DNA of 64,000 nucleotides, from NCBI RefSeq assembly GCF_009729095.1, contig NZ_VTGX01000001.1, positions 1,302,001-1,366,000 of the forward strand, in the 5' to 3' direction. The stretch's first letter is position 1, and every line of letters starts with the position of its first letter. The DNA comes from Mycolicibacterium sp. CBMA 247. GTDB taxonomy: Bacteria > Actinomycetota > Actinomycetes > Mycobacteriales > Mycobacteriaceae. A program made the translations under genes and the position numbers. Below, piece by piece: positions 1 through 9,581 of this stretch. The notes below the pieces were generated by a model that had not been told where the DNA came from, made no database searches, and was given only the letters and a program-made list of their open reading frames with translations.

Positions 1-28
1 CCAGGTCCCCGGGAAGAGGACCGCAGCC

Positions 29-142
29 CTAACCCTGCCGCTGCTTGTGGCGCGGATCGCTGCAGATCACCATGACCCGCCCATGCCGGCGGATCACCCT
101 GCACTTATCGCAGATGGGCTTGACGCTCGGGTTCACCTTCAC
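29..142 (-). CDS. rpmJ: 50S ribosomal protein L36
   Basis: A 37-residue ORF on the minus strand with a GTG start encodes L36 of the large ribosomal subunit. The translation begins [20 protein letters not shown] and keeps the zinc ligands of the C+ form (two Cys as CDKC, a third Cys and a His near the C-terminus). An AGAAGGA ribosome binding site lies about 13 bases upstream of the GTG. It follows infA by 86 bases on the same strand, the usual infA-rpmJ-rpsM order; rpsM would lie just outside the left edge. Confidence 0.95.
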
Positions 143-228
143 GGCTGCTTCGATCCTTCTGGCTCTGTTGGTGCCGTGCAGATGCGCACGTCACCGCTCT
201 CGTCGTTACTGGTCGGGCTTCTATCGGG

Positions 229-450
229 TCACTTGTATCGGTACACGATGCGGCCCCGGGACAGGTCGTAGGGAGAGAGCTCCACCACTACCCGGTCCTC
301 GGGCAGGATGCGGATGTAGTGCTGCCGCATCTTGCCGCTGATGTGGGCCAAGACCTTGTGTCCGTTCTCCAGCTCAATGCGGAACATCGCATTGGGCAGA
401 GGTTCGACCACCCGACCCTCGACCTCGATGGCACCGTCTTTCTTGGCCAT
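229..450 (-). CDS. infA: Translation initiation factor IF-1
   Basis: This 73-residue protein is an OB-fold initiation factor that binds the A site of the 30S subunit during start-site selection. The translation starts [20 protein letters not shown] and ends in RGRIVYRYK, typical of IF-1 over its full length. The reading frame is open further upstream, but the ATG at 450 gives the normal family length and has AAGGATC about 10 bases before it. It is followed by rpmJ, and it is divergent from the nfeD-flotillin pair. Confidence 0.97.
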
Positions 451-559
451 GCTGTTCGGCGATCCTTGCTTTCGTTTCGTAGCTTCATTAGTCGCAATGC
501 AGCCCGTCGTGGTACTGCCGGCGACCAACTTCACAACGTGAGCCGGATCGAGGCGAATT

Positions 560-575
560 TGCAGAAAATTCTGCA
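560..575. promoter_or_regulatory. Inverted repeat in the infA leader region
   Basis: Arms TGCAGAA and TTCTGCA are perfect inverse copies separated by AA. The repeat lies 110 bases upstream of the infA start, between it and the candidate promoter at 628-655. It could be a protein-binding site or a weak mRNA hairpin. Nothing further can be said from sequence. Confidence 0.3.
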
Positions 576-627
576 GTTCCAAGACGAGGCACACAAAAAG
601 TCGGCACGAAGACCGCACCGTTGGTCC

Positions 628-655
628 ACGATACCCGCTCAACGGCCTTCGCCAA
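628..655 (-). promoter_or_regulatory. Candidate SigA-type promoter for infA
   Basis: On the minus strand TTGGCG (650-655) is followed after 16 bases by TATCGT (628-633), a fair match to TTGNNN and TANNNT. It would give infA a leader of roughly 170 nt. The same TTGGCG hexamer is used in the candidate rplN promoter at 44606-44611. This is a pattern match only. Confidence 0.3.
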
Positions 656-781
656 AATCACGGCTGATCAGCTCCGGCCAGCGAATACCGCCGCCGAATT
701 TTGGTGCGCGGCGAAGCCTCGGCTCAGGTGAGAATGGTACGGACTGATCCGCGTTCCCCGAACGGAGACCACGAGCACGTG

Positions 782-1276
782 ATGGCTGTGTACCTGGCCG
801 CGTTCGTCGTGGGCGGCATCGCTGTACTGGCCGCCCTTCTCCTCGCCGATGTCGGGCACGGGGACGGGATGCCCTTCCTGAGTCTGACCGGACTGTCGGT
901 CGGCCTGCTCGGCGCAGGCACCGGGGGCCTGGTCGGCACCTGGCTGGGCCTGGGCACCCTCTGGTCCGCAGCGCTGGCCGCGGCCTGCGCGATCGTGCTG
1001 GTGTTCACCCTCAACGGCCTGTTACTGCCCTACATGCGCCGCCAGCAGTCGAACTCACACCGCGGCCGGTCCTCCTATGTCGGCCTGCTCGGCACCGTCA
1101 CCCTGGAGGTCCCGCCGGGCGGCTGGGGTGAGGTCTCCTTCGTCGACGCCGACGGCAACCGCGTCTTCTCCCGCGCCAAGAGCGCCGAATTGGACGCGCT
1201 GCCCAAGGCCACCCACGTCTACATCGCCGATATCGATTCGGACTTCGTCCACGTCGTCGCGGTACCCCAGCACTGA
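782..1276 (+). CDS. NfeD-like membrane protein
   Basis: This is a 164-residue membrane protein with about three hydrophobic helices in the first 85 residues. A soluble beta-rich C-terminal domain follows (around residues 95-150, starting GLLGTVTLEVPPGGWGEVSF), resembling the OB-fold NfeD domain. NfeD-family proteins are commonly encoded beside flotillin/SPFH proteins and are thought to assist their membrane assembly; here the flotillin gene follows after 21 bases. ATG at 782 is preferred because the hydrophobic segment begins there; GTG at 779 is equally possible, with GGAG at 764-767. The frame is open further upstream but without membrane-like sequence. Confidence 0.8.
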   Translation: MAVYLAAFVVGGIAVLAALLLADVGHGDGMPFLSLTGLSVGLLGAGTGGLVGTWLGLGTLWSAALAAACAIVLVFTLNGLLLPYMRRQQSNSHRGRSSYVGLLGTVTLEVPPGGWGEVSFVDADGNRVFSRAKSAELDALPKATHVYIADIDSDFVHVVAVPQH

Positions 1277-1297
1277 CCCACCGAGAAAGGCACCACA

Positions 1298-2827
1298 GTG
1301 TCCCTGCTGCTCATCGTCGTCCTCGCCGCCATCGCCGCGATCCTGATCCTGGTGGTGCTGCCGATGGTCTACGTCAAGAACTACATCAAGGTGCCGCCCA
1401 ACGAGGTGGCCGTGTTCACCGGCCGCGGCACACCCAAGGTGGTCCGCGGCGGCGCCCGGTTCCGGATGCCCGGCATCGAGCGGGTGGACATCATGAGCCT
1501 GGAGCCGTTCAACGTCAGCATCAACCTGCAGAACGCGCTGTCCAACAACGGTGTGCCGGTCAACGTCGAGGCCGTCGGGCTGGTGCGCATCGGCTCGGCC
1601 GACGACGCCGTGCAGACCGCAGTGCAACGCTTCCTGACCTCTGACCTCAGCGAGTTGCAGCGGCAGATCAACGAGATCCTGGCCGGCAGCCTGCGCGGCA
1701 TCACCGCGACCATGACCGTCGAGGACCTCAACTCCAACCGCGACAGCCTGGCCCGCAGCGTGGTCGAGGAGGCCGGCGGCGACCTGTCCCGGATCGGCAT
1801 GGAGGTCGACGTCCTCAAGATTGCCGGCATCTCCGATGGCAACGACTACCTGAAGTCGCTCGGCCAGCGCCGCATCGCCGAGGTCAAGCGTGACGCCACG
1901 GTCGGCACCGCCGAGGCCGAGCGAGACGCCCAGATCCAGTCGGCCAAGGCCCGCCAGGCCGGTTCGATCGCCCAGGCCGAGGCCGACACCGCGATCGCCA
2001 CCGCCAACCAGAAGCGCGATGTCGAGCTGGCCCGGCTGCGCGCGCAGACCGAGGCCGAGAACGCCCAGGCCGACCAGGCCGGACCGTTGGCCAACGCCCG
2101 CGCCCAGAAGGACGTCGGCATCGCCACCGAGCAGGCCGAGGCGGCCCGGGTGCAGGCCCGCATCGAGGTGGAGCAGCGTCGTGCCGAGCAGGCGCAGGCC
2201 GCCCTGCAGGCCGACGTGATCGCGCCCGCCGAGGCGCAGCGCCAAGCCGACATCGCACGGGCCGAAGGCCAGCGCCAGTCCACGATCCTGGCCGCCGAGG
2301 CCGAGGCCGAGGCCGAGCGGCGCAAGGGTCAGGCCGAGGCCGATGCCCGCAAGGCGGCCGCCGACGCGCTTCGGGTCGAGAAGCAGGCCGAGGCCGACAG
2401 CCTGCAGGCCAAACTGGTCGCCGAGGCCGCCGGCAAGAAGGAGCTGGCCGATGCGCTGCGCGTCGAACAGCAGGCCGAGGCCGCCGGTATCGAAGCCAAG
2501 CTGCTGGCCGAGGCCAACGGTAAGAAGGAGATCGCGGCCGCACTCAACGGCTACACGGCCGAGGCCGCGCGCCTGCTGATGCTGCCCGACGTGCTGGCCT
2601 CGGTGGTCAAGGCAACCGAGGCGGCGGCGTCACCGCTGGCCGAGATCGAGCGGCTGTCGATCATCGGCGGTTCGCGCGATACCCAGGACGCCGTCAGTGG
2701 CCTGCTCGGCATCAGCCCGCTCGCGGTGGCCAACGTCCTGGAGTCCCTCAAGTCCTCGGGCATCGACGTGGCGGCCATGCTCCAGGGCTCCAATGCGACC
2801 AATGGGAACAGCACGCACTCGAGCTGA
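1298..2827 (+). CDS. Flotillin / SPFH-domain protein
   Basis: This 509-residue protein has one N-terminal membrane segment (about residues 2-25) and an SPFH/band 7 domain (about 30-190). A long Ala/Glu/Gln/Arg-rich coiled coil runs from about 200 to 430, built of repeated QAEA-type heptads, before a C-terminal region. This is flotillin architecture: membrane scaffold proteins that oligomerise and organise membrane domains. The start is a GTG with GAGAAAGG just upstream. It forms an operon with the NfeD-like gene before it. The coiled coil makes the reverse strand appear as long Gly- and Arg-rich ORFs, which are artefacts. Confidence 0.9.
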   Translation: MSLLLIVVLAAIAAILILVVLPMVYVKNYIKVPPNEVAVFTGRGTPKVVRGGARFRMPGIERVDIMSLEPFNVSINLQNALSNNGVPVNVEAVGLVRIGSADDAVQTAVQRFLTSDLSELQRQINEILAGSLRGITATMTVEDLNSNRDSLARSVVEEAGGDLSRIGMEVDVLKIAGISDGNDYLKSLGQRRIAEVKRDATVGTAEAERDAQIQSAKARQAGSIAQAEADTAIATANQKRDVELARLRAQTEAENAQADQAGPLANARAQKDVGIATEQAEAARVQARIEVEQRRAEQAQAALQADVIAPAEAQRQADIARAEGQRQSTILAAEAEAEAERRKGQAEADARKAAADALRVEKQAEADSLQAKLVAEAAGKKELADALRVEQQAEAAGIEAKLLAEANGKKEIAAALNGYTAEAARLLMLPDVLASVVKATEAAASPLAEIERLSIIGGSRDTQDAVSGLLGISPLAVANVLESLKSSGIDVAAMLQGSNATNGNSTHSS

Positions 2828-2863
2828 GAAAACTGCTGGCGGCGGGGCGCATAATTGGTGGCG

Positions 2864-4555
2864 ATGACTGGCCCCGCCTCCCAGCCCCGTAAACCCGTGA
2901 TCCTCACCGTTGACGACGACCCCGCGGTGTCGCGTGCGGTTGCCCGTGACCTGCGCCGCCACTACGGCGAGCGGTACCGGATCGTCCGGGCCGAATCCGG
3001 CCTCGACGCCTTACAGACACTCAACGAGCTGAAGCTGCGCGGCGACACCGTCGCGGTGTTCGTCGCCGACTACCGGATGCCGCAGATGAGCGGCATCGAG
3101 TTCCTCGAATCCGCGATGGACCTCTACCCGATGGCCCGCCGCGTGCTGCTCACGGCATACGCCGACACCACCGCGGCAATCGACGCCATCAACGTCGTCG
3201 ACCTCGACCACTACCTGCTCAAGCCGTGGGATCCGCCACAGGAAAAGCTCTACCCGGTGATCGACGGCCTGCTGGAGGCCTGGCACGCCGTCGGTGACCG
3301 AGCCATCCCGCACACCAAGGTGATCGGGCACCAGTGGAGTTCGCGGTCCTGGGAGGTGCGCCAGTTCCTGGCCCGCAACCAGCACACGTTCCGCGCCTTC
3401 ACCACCGACGAACCCATGGGGCGCCAGCTCCTGGAGGCGGCGGGCCTGGACGGCAGGCAGCTGCCGGTCGTGATCACCGAGGGTGGCGAGACGCTCGTCG
3501 AACCCAGCGACGGTGAGCTCGCCGACATGCTGGGGCTGTCGACCACACCGTCACTGACCATGTACGACCTGGCAGTGATCGGCGGTGGCCCGGCAGGCCT
3601 GGCCGCCGCGGTGTACGGGGCCTCCGAGGGCCTGCGCACGGTGCTGATCGAGGGCACCACCACGGGCGGGCAGGCCGGCCGCAGTTCGCGGATCGAGAAC
3701 TACCTGGGCTTCCCGACCGGGGTCTCGGGGGCCGAACTGGCCACCTCGGCCCGCAGGCAGGCCGAGCGTTTCGGCGCCGAGGTGATCACCACCCGGGAAG
3801 CGGTCGCCCTGGATATCGCGGGCGCGGCCCGCACCGTCACCTTCGCCGACGGCGAGACCATCGGCGCCCGCGCGGTCATCCTCGCCACCGGCGTCGAGTA
3901 CCGCCAACTGCCGGTGCCGGGGTGCTGGGCCGATCCCGACAATCCGAGCAATTACGTCGGCCGCGGCGTGTACTACGGCGCCTCGGTGTCCGACGCCAGT
4001 GAGTGCCGGGGCGAGGACGTCTACATCGTCGGCGGCGCCAACTCGGCCGGACAGGCCGCGATGTTCATGTCGCGCGAGGCCAAGTCGGTGACGCTGCTCG
4101 TGCGGGGGCCATCGCTGGAAGCGTCGATGTCGTACTACCTGATCCAGCAGATCGAGCAGACACCCAACATCTACGTGCGCACCTGCACCGAGGTGGTCGG
4201 CGCCATCGGTGAGGACGACCACCTGGTGGGCCTGCAGCTGGTGAACCGGCAGTCGGGCGAACGCGAGGACGTGCGGGCGACACGCCTGTGCTGCTTCATC
4301 GGTGCCACGCCGCGCACCGAGTGGCTCGACGGTGTGGTGGCCCGCGACGACCACGGGTTCATCCTGGCCGGACCCGATCTGCGCGACGTGTGCGGCTGGA
4401 CCCTGGAACGTCCGCCGCATCACCTGGAAACAAGTGTGCCCGGTGTTTTCGTTGCAGGAGACGTGCGTGCCGAGTCCGCCAAGCGGGTGGCTGCCGCCGT
4501 CGGCGAAGGGTCGATGGCAGTGATGCTCGTGCACCGCTACCTGGCAGAAGCGTGA
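2864..4555 (+). CDS. Response regulator fused to a thioredoxin-reductase-like flavoprotein
   Basis: This is a three-part protein of about 563 residues. Residues 1-140 form a receiver domain (VDDDPAVS acidic pocket, phospho-acceptor Asp in VADYRMPQMSG, Lys in LLKPWDPP). Residues about 145-220 resemble a thioredoxin or glutaredoxin fold. From about 227 on comes an FAD/NAD(P)H pyridine nucleotide-disulfide reductase module (YDLAVIGGGPAGLAAAVYG and a second IVGGANSAGQAA nucleotide site). Where bacterial thioredoxin reductase has its CATC redox pair, this protein reads GASV, so it is probably not a classical thioredoxin reductase. A cyclic-nucleotide-domain histidine kinase gene follows and is the likely partner. 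The start is unsure: TTG 2855, GTG 2858 or ATG 2864; CATAAT at 2850-2855 would suit a leaderless or nearly leaderless ATG. Confidence 0.88.
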   Translation: MTGPASQPRKPVILTVDDDPAVSRAVARDLRRHYGERYRIVRAESGLDALQTLNELKLRGDTVAVFVADYRMPQMSGIEFLESAMDLYPMARRVLLTAYADTTAAIDAINVVDLDHYLLKPWDPPQEKLYPVIDGLLEAWHAVGDRAIPHTKVIGHQWSSRSWEVRQFLARNQHTFRAFTTDEPMGRQLLEAAGLDGRQLPVVITEGGETLVEPSDGELADMLGLSTTPSLTMYDLAVIGGGPAGLAAAVYGASEGLRTVLIEGTTTGGQAGRSSRIENYLGFPTGVSGAELATSARRQAERFGAEVITTREAVALDIAGAARTVTFADGETIGARAVILATGVEYRQLPVPGCWADPDNPSNYVGRGVYYGASVSDASECRGEDVYIVGGANSAGQAAMFMSREAKSVTLLVRGPSLEASMSYYLIQQIEQTPNIYVRTCTEVVGAIGEDDHLVGLQLVNRQSGEREDVRATRLCCFIGATPRTEWLDGVVARDDHGFILAGPDLRDVCGWTLERPPHHLETSVPGVFVAGDVRAESAKRVAAAVGEGSMAVMLVHRYLAEA

Positions 4556-4588
4556 TGGCCGGCACCACCGGCGAGGCCTGAGGAGTTG

Positions 4589-6094
4589 ATGACGGATATG
4601 GGCGAGACCTGCGTTCGGGACGAACTGCGGACGCTGTTCCTGTTCGAGCACCTGTCCGACGAGCAACTCGACACGTTGTGTCAGGCGGGCACCATCGAAA
4701 TGTTCCCGGCCGGCCCGATCGTCACCGAGGGTGATCCGGCCACGTGCTTCTACGTGATGATCGATGGCGAACTGGTGATGTCGAAGCGCTCCGGCGGCGT
4801 CGACATCCAGACCGGTCGCACCTCGCAACGCGGCGTCTACTTCGGCGCCTGGTCGGCCTACATCCCCGGTGAGGAGCACATCTACGAGGCGTCAGTGCGC
4901 CTGATGAAACCCTCGCGGGTGTTCGTGCTGGATGCCAATGCGTTCGCGGGGTTCATGCAGTCCCAGTTCCCGATGGCGGTGCACCTGCTCGAGGGACACA
5001 AGGTGGGCGGTCGGCGGCAGAGCCAAATCATTGGTCACCGAGAGAAGCTGCTGGCCCTGGGCAACATCACCGCCGGGCTGACCCATCAGCTCAACAATCC
5101 GGCCGCAGCCACCGCCCGCGCGGTGGCCGATCTGCGCGAGGGCGTCGGAAAGATGCGTCACAAGCTGGCGATGCTGGCCGACGGCGAGTTCACCCCGGAA
5201 GCACTGCGGATGCTCGTGACCATCCAGGACGAGGTCGCCGAACAGGTCGCCAAGAACAAGGGGGTGGAGCTCACCGCGCTGGAGACCGCCGACCGCGAGG
5301 ACGAGATGGGCGACTGGCTCGAAGACCACGAGATCGTGGGCGCCTGGGACTATGCCCCGACGTTCATTGAAGCCGGGCTCGACATCGATTGGCTGGAACG
5401 CATCTCGGCGTCGGTCGACGATGCGCTCCGGGACGGGGATACGTCGGCAACATTGCAGGCCGCCCTCGGCTGGCTGAAGTACACCATCGACACCGAGCTG
5501 CGAATGAACGAGATCGCCGAGGCGAGCAGGCGGATCTCGGCGCTGTTGGCCGACGCCAAGCAGTACTCGCAGATGGATCGCGGCGCGTATCAGAGCGCCG
5601 ATGTCCACGAACTGTTGCGCAGCACGATGATGATGTTCGGCGACAAGGTCGGCAAGGACAAGCCCGTCAGCCTGGTCAAGGAGATGGACAAGTCACTTCC
5701 CGAATTACATTGCTACCCAGGCGATCTCAATCAGGTGTGGACCAACATCATCGAGAACGCCATCCAGGCGATGGACGGCCACGGCACGCTGACGCTGCGC
5801 ACCTGCCGGGAGACCGACGAGATGATCCGGGTGGAGATCTGCGACGACGGGCCGGGCATCCCCGAAGAGGACATCAGCCGGATCTTCACGCCGTTCTTCA
5901 CCACCAAGCCCTTCGGCCAGGGCACCGGGCTGGGCCTGGATCTGGCCTGGCGCATCGTGGTCGAAAAACATCACGGCGATCTGCGGGTGCAGTCCGAACC
6001 GGGCAACACCCGCTTCATCGTGCTGTTGCCGTTGCAGGCCCCCACGCCGGAGACGATGGCCGCGGCGGAGGCGCCTACATCAGAATCAGCGTGA
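4589..6094 (+). CDS. Sensor histidine kinase with N-terminal cyclic nucleotide-binding domain
   Basis: About 501 residues. Residues 10-140 form a Crp-type cyclic nucleotide-binding fold (LFLFEHLSDEQLDTLCQAGT, then a beta-roll). A kinase core follows with a His box (GLTHQLNNPAAA near residue 165) and a HATPase domain with N box (IIENAIQAMDG), G1 (CDDGPGIPEED), F box (FTPFFTTKPF) and G2 (GQGTGLGLDLA). There are no membrane segments, so it senses a cytosolic signal. It lies 33 bases after the receiver-flavoprotein fusion, presumably its cognate partner. ATG 4589 is very close to AGGAG (4581-4585), so ATG 4598 is an alternative. The nucleotide bound cannot be inferred. Confidence 0.88.
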   Translation: MTDMGETCVRDELRTLFLFEHLSDEQLDTLCQAGTIEMFPAGPIVTEGDPATCFYVMIDGELVMSKRSGGVDIQTGRTSQRGVYFGAWSAYIPGEEHIYEASVRLMKPSRVFVLDANAFAGFMQSQFPMAVHLLEGHKVGGRRQSQIIGHREKLLALGNITAGLTHQLNNPAAATARAVADLREGVGKMRHKLAMLADGEFTPEALRMLVTIQDEVAEQVAKNKGVELTALETADREDEMGDWLEDHEIVGAWDYAPTFIEAGLDIDWLERISASVDDALRDGDTSATLQAALGWLKYTIDTELRMNEIAEASRRISALLADAKQYSQMDRGAYQSADVHELLRSTMMMFGDKVGKDKPVSLVKEMDKSLPELHCYPGDLNQVWTNIIENAIQAMDGHGTLTLRTCRETDEMIRVEICDDGPGIPEEDISRIFTPFFTTKPFGQGTGLGLDLAWRIVVEKHHGDLRVQSEPGNTRFIVLLPLQAPTPETMAAAEAPTSESA

Positions 6095-6137
6095 TTCGTT
6101 CGGAATAGCCCCGGCGCACAGCTGGGTTGAGAGGTTC

Positions 6138-7022
6138 ATGACCCAGACCACAGCGGGCACCAAGCCCAATCTCGGCACGTTCGGCGCATTCGGCCATTAC
6201 TCGCAGTTCCAGCAACTGTCCCCGCAACAACTGCGGGACATCGAGGGCCTCGGCTACGGCGCGATCTGGGCCGGCGGATCGCCACCCGCCGAGCTGGACT
6301 GGGTCGACCCGATCCTGGCCGCCACCACCACATTGCAGCTGGCCACCGGCATCGTGAACATCTGGAGTGCGGCGGCGGGCCCGGTCGCGGAGTCGTTCCA
6401 CCGCATCGACGCGGCCTACCCGGGCCGGTTCCTGCTGGGCATCGGCGTCGGGCACCGCGAGGCGATCGGCGAGTACCGCAAACCGCTGGACGCGCTCACC
6501 GATTATCTGGACAAGCTCGACGAGTACGGCGTGCCGCGACATCGCCGGGTGGTCGCCGCCCTCGGACCCAAGGTGCTGCAACTGTCGGCGGAGCGTTCAG
6601 CAGGCGCGCACCCGTACCTGACGACGCCCGAACACACCGCGCAGGCCCGCGAGCTGATCGGCCCCGGCGCGTTCCTGGCCCCGGAGCACAAGGTGGTACT
6701 CACCACCGACACAGACAAGGCCCGGACCGTGGGCCGCAAGGCACTTGACCTCTACCTCGGTCTGACCAACTACCTCAACAACTTCAAGCGGCTGGGCTTC
6801 ACCGAAGACGACCTGGCCAAACCGGGCAGTGACCGGTTCATCGACGCCGTCGTCGCGCATGGCACGGTGGATGCCGTGGCCGCCCGTCTGCGGCAGCATC
6901 TCGATGCCGGCGCCGACCACGTGCCTGTACAGGTGCTGGCCTCACCGGAGAAACTGGTCCCGGCACTGGCCGAACTCGCCGGGCCGCTCGGTCTGGCCCA
7001 GAAGACAAGGACTCATCGATGA
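6138..7022 (+). CDS. LLM-class F420-dependent oxidoreductase (first of a tandem pair)
   Basis: This 294-residue protein has the luciferase-like monooxygenase fold, with the pattern of the mycobacterial TIGR03620-type probable F420-dependent oxidoreductases (EGLGYGAIWAGG, TGIVNIW, PGRFLLGIGVGH, AHPYLTTPEHTAQAR). It is similar over its whole length to the next gene, with which it shares a 4-base ATGA overlap. M. tuberculosis has one such gene (Rv3463) between infA and rmlB; here there are two. The substrate is unknown. F420 use is inferred from the family, not proven by the sequence. Confidence 0.88.
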   Translation: MTQTTAGTKPNLGTFGAFGHYSQFQQLSPQQLRDIEGLGYGAIWAGGSPPAELDWVDPILAATTTLQLATGIVNIWSAAAGPVAESFHRIDAAYPGRFLLGIGVGHREAIGEYRKPLDALTDYLDKLDEYGVPRHRRVVAALGPKVLQLSAERSAGAHPYLTTPEHTAQARELIGPGAFLAPEHKVVLTTDTDKARTVGRKALDLYLGLTNYLNNFKRLGFTEDDLAKPGSDRFIDAVVAHGTVDAVAARLRQHLDAGADHVPVQVLASPEKLVPALAELAGPLGLAQKTRTHR

Positions 7023-7870
7023 CCGAACCTCTGGCGCTCAAACCGGATCTGGGTCGCTACGGGGTGTGGACCCTCGGGCCGGTGCAACCCGAGCAGGCCG
7101 TCGAGATCGAGGGGCTGGGTTACGGCGGGTTGTGGGTGGGCGGCTCCCCGGCCGCCGATCTTGCGTTCGCCGAGCCGATCCTGGAGCGCACTCAGACGCT
7201 TCAGTTGGCCACGGGCATCGTCAACATCTGGACGGCCGACGCCAACGCAATCGCCGAATCGTTTCACCGCATCGAGGCGGCGCACCCGGGCCGGTTCCTG
7301 CTCGGCATCGGCGTCGGGCATCCCGAACACACCGGCGAATACCGCAAGCCCTATGACGCACTGGTGGAGTACCTCGACGTACTGGACGCGGCCAAGGTGC
7401 CGACCAGCCGCCTGGTGATCGCCGCGCTGGGCGACAAGGTGCTCAAGCTCTCGGCCCTGCGCAGCGCCGGCGCGCACCCGTACCTCACGACGCCCGAGCA
7501 CACCGCGCATGCCCGGGACGTGCTGGGCGAAGCGGTGTTTCTGGCTCCCGAGCACAAGGTGGTGCTGAGTACCGACGGCGCGGCGGCCCGCGCGATGGGA
7601 CGCGACACGGTCGACTTCTACCTGAATCTGAGCAATTACCTGAACAACTGGCGCCGGCTCGGTTTCACCGAAGATGACATCGCCAAGCCCGGCAGCGACA
7701 AATTGATCGACGCGGTCGTCGCGCATGGCACGGCAGATGCGATCTCCGCGCGTCTGCAGCAACATATCGCCAACGGTGCCGATCATGTCGCGATCCAGGT
7801 ACTCGGCGGCCCGGACAAGCTCATCCCGACACTGACCGACCTGGCCGGGCCATTGGGTCTGAAGGACTGA
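7019..7870 (+). CDS. LLM-class F420-dependent oxidoreductase (second of a tandem pair)
   Basis: This 283-residue paralogue of the preceding gene shares blocks such as HPGRFLLGIGVGHPEHTGEY and FTEDDIAKPGSDKLIDAVVA with it. The ATG overlaps the previous stop (ATGA), implying translational coupling and co-regulation. The pair probably arose by tandem duplication and may differ in substrate or form a heteromer. It ends 25 bases before rmlB, which appears to have its own promoter. Confidence 0.88.
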   Translation: MTEPLALKPDLGRYGVWTLGPVQPEQAVEIEGLGYGGLWVGGSPAADLAFAEPILERTQTLQLATGIVNIWTADANAIAESFHRIEAAHPGRFLLGIGVGHPEHTGEYRKPYDALVEYLDVLDAAKVPTSRLVIAALGDKVLKLSALRSAGAHPYLTTPEHTAHARDVLGEAVFLAPEHKVVLSTDGAAARAMGRDTVDFYLNLSNYLNNWRRLGFTEDDIAKPGSDKLIDAVVAHGTADAISARLQQHIANGADHVAIQVLGGPDKLIPTLTDLAGPLGLKD

Positions 7871-7883
7871 CGCCTTTGCCCGT

Positions 7884-7889
7884 TAGGGT
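7884..7889 (+). promoter_or_regulatory. Candidate -10 box for leaderless rmlB transcript
   Basis: TAGGGT (TANNNT pattern) ends exactly 6 bases before the rmlB ATG, so transcription would begin at the A of the start codon. No Shine-Dalgarno sequence precedes the ATG. Leaderless mRNAs of this geometry are common in mycobacteria. No good -35 hexamer is visible. Confidence 0.5.
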
Positions 7890-7892
7890 TGA

Positions 7893-9493
<1,601 letters not shown>

Positions 9494-9581
9494 GATTGCG
9501 GCGCTGAGTCGAGGTAGTCCGCTACTGCATACGGGTCGGCCGGGCGGGACGACGATGGCGCTGCGCAGCTCACCAGGTGGA

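Larger units (their letters stand above)
451..781. other. Divergent intergenic region between infA and nfeD
   Basis: About 330 bases carry no convincing gene; ORFs here are short and overlap one another in several frames. The region should hold the infA-rpmJ promoter and the promoter for the nfeD-flotillin pair. A possible SigA-type promoter for infA and one perfect inverted repeat are listed separately. No tRNA or small RNA was recognised. Confidence 0.6.

Noticed and set aside
1055..2245. Long minus-strand Gly/Leu/Asp-rich ORF opposite flotillin
   Set aside because: It is the antisense shadow of the flotillin coiled coil; composition is biased, no family is recognisable, and the plus strand encodes a clear SPFH protein.
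1900..2560. Apparent internal sequence repeats in flotillin (GCCGAGGCC-type runs)
   Set aside because: These are codon repeats from an Ala/Glu-rich coiled coil, not a tandem DNA repeat or CRISPR.
3551..4879. 442-codon minus-strand ORF opposite the flavoprotein fusion
   Set aside because: Antisense of a strongly recognisable FAD domain; high-GC shadow without motifs.
9494..9581. Terminator between rmlC and the convergent peptidase gene
   Set aside because: Only a very short GTAG/CTAC pairing is visible; too weak to call.
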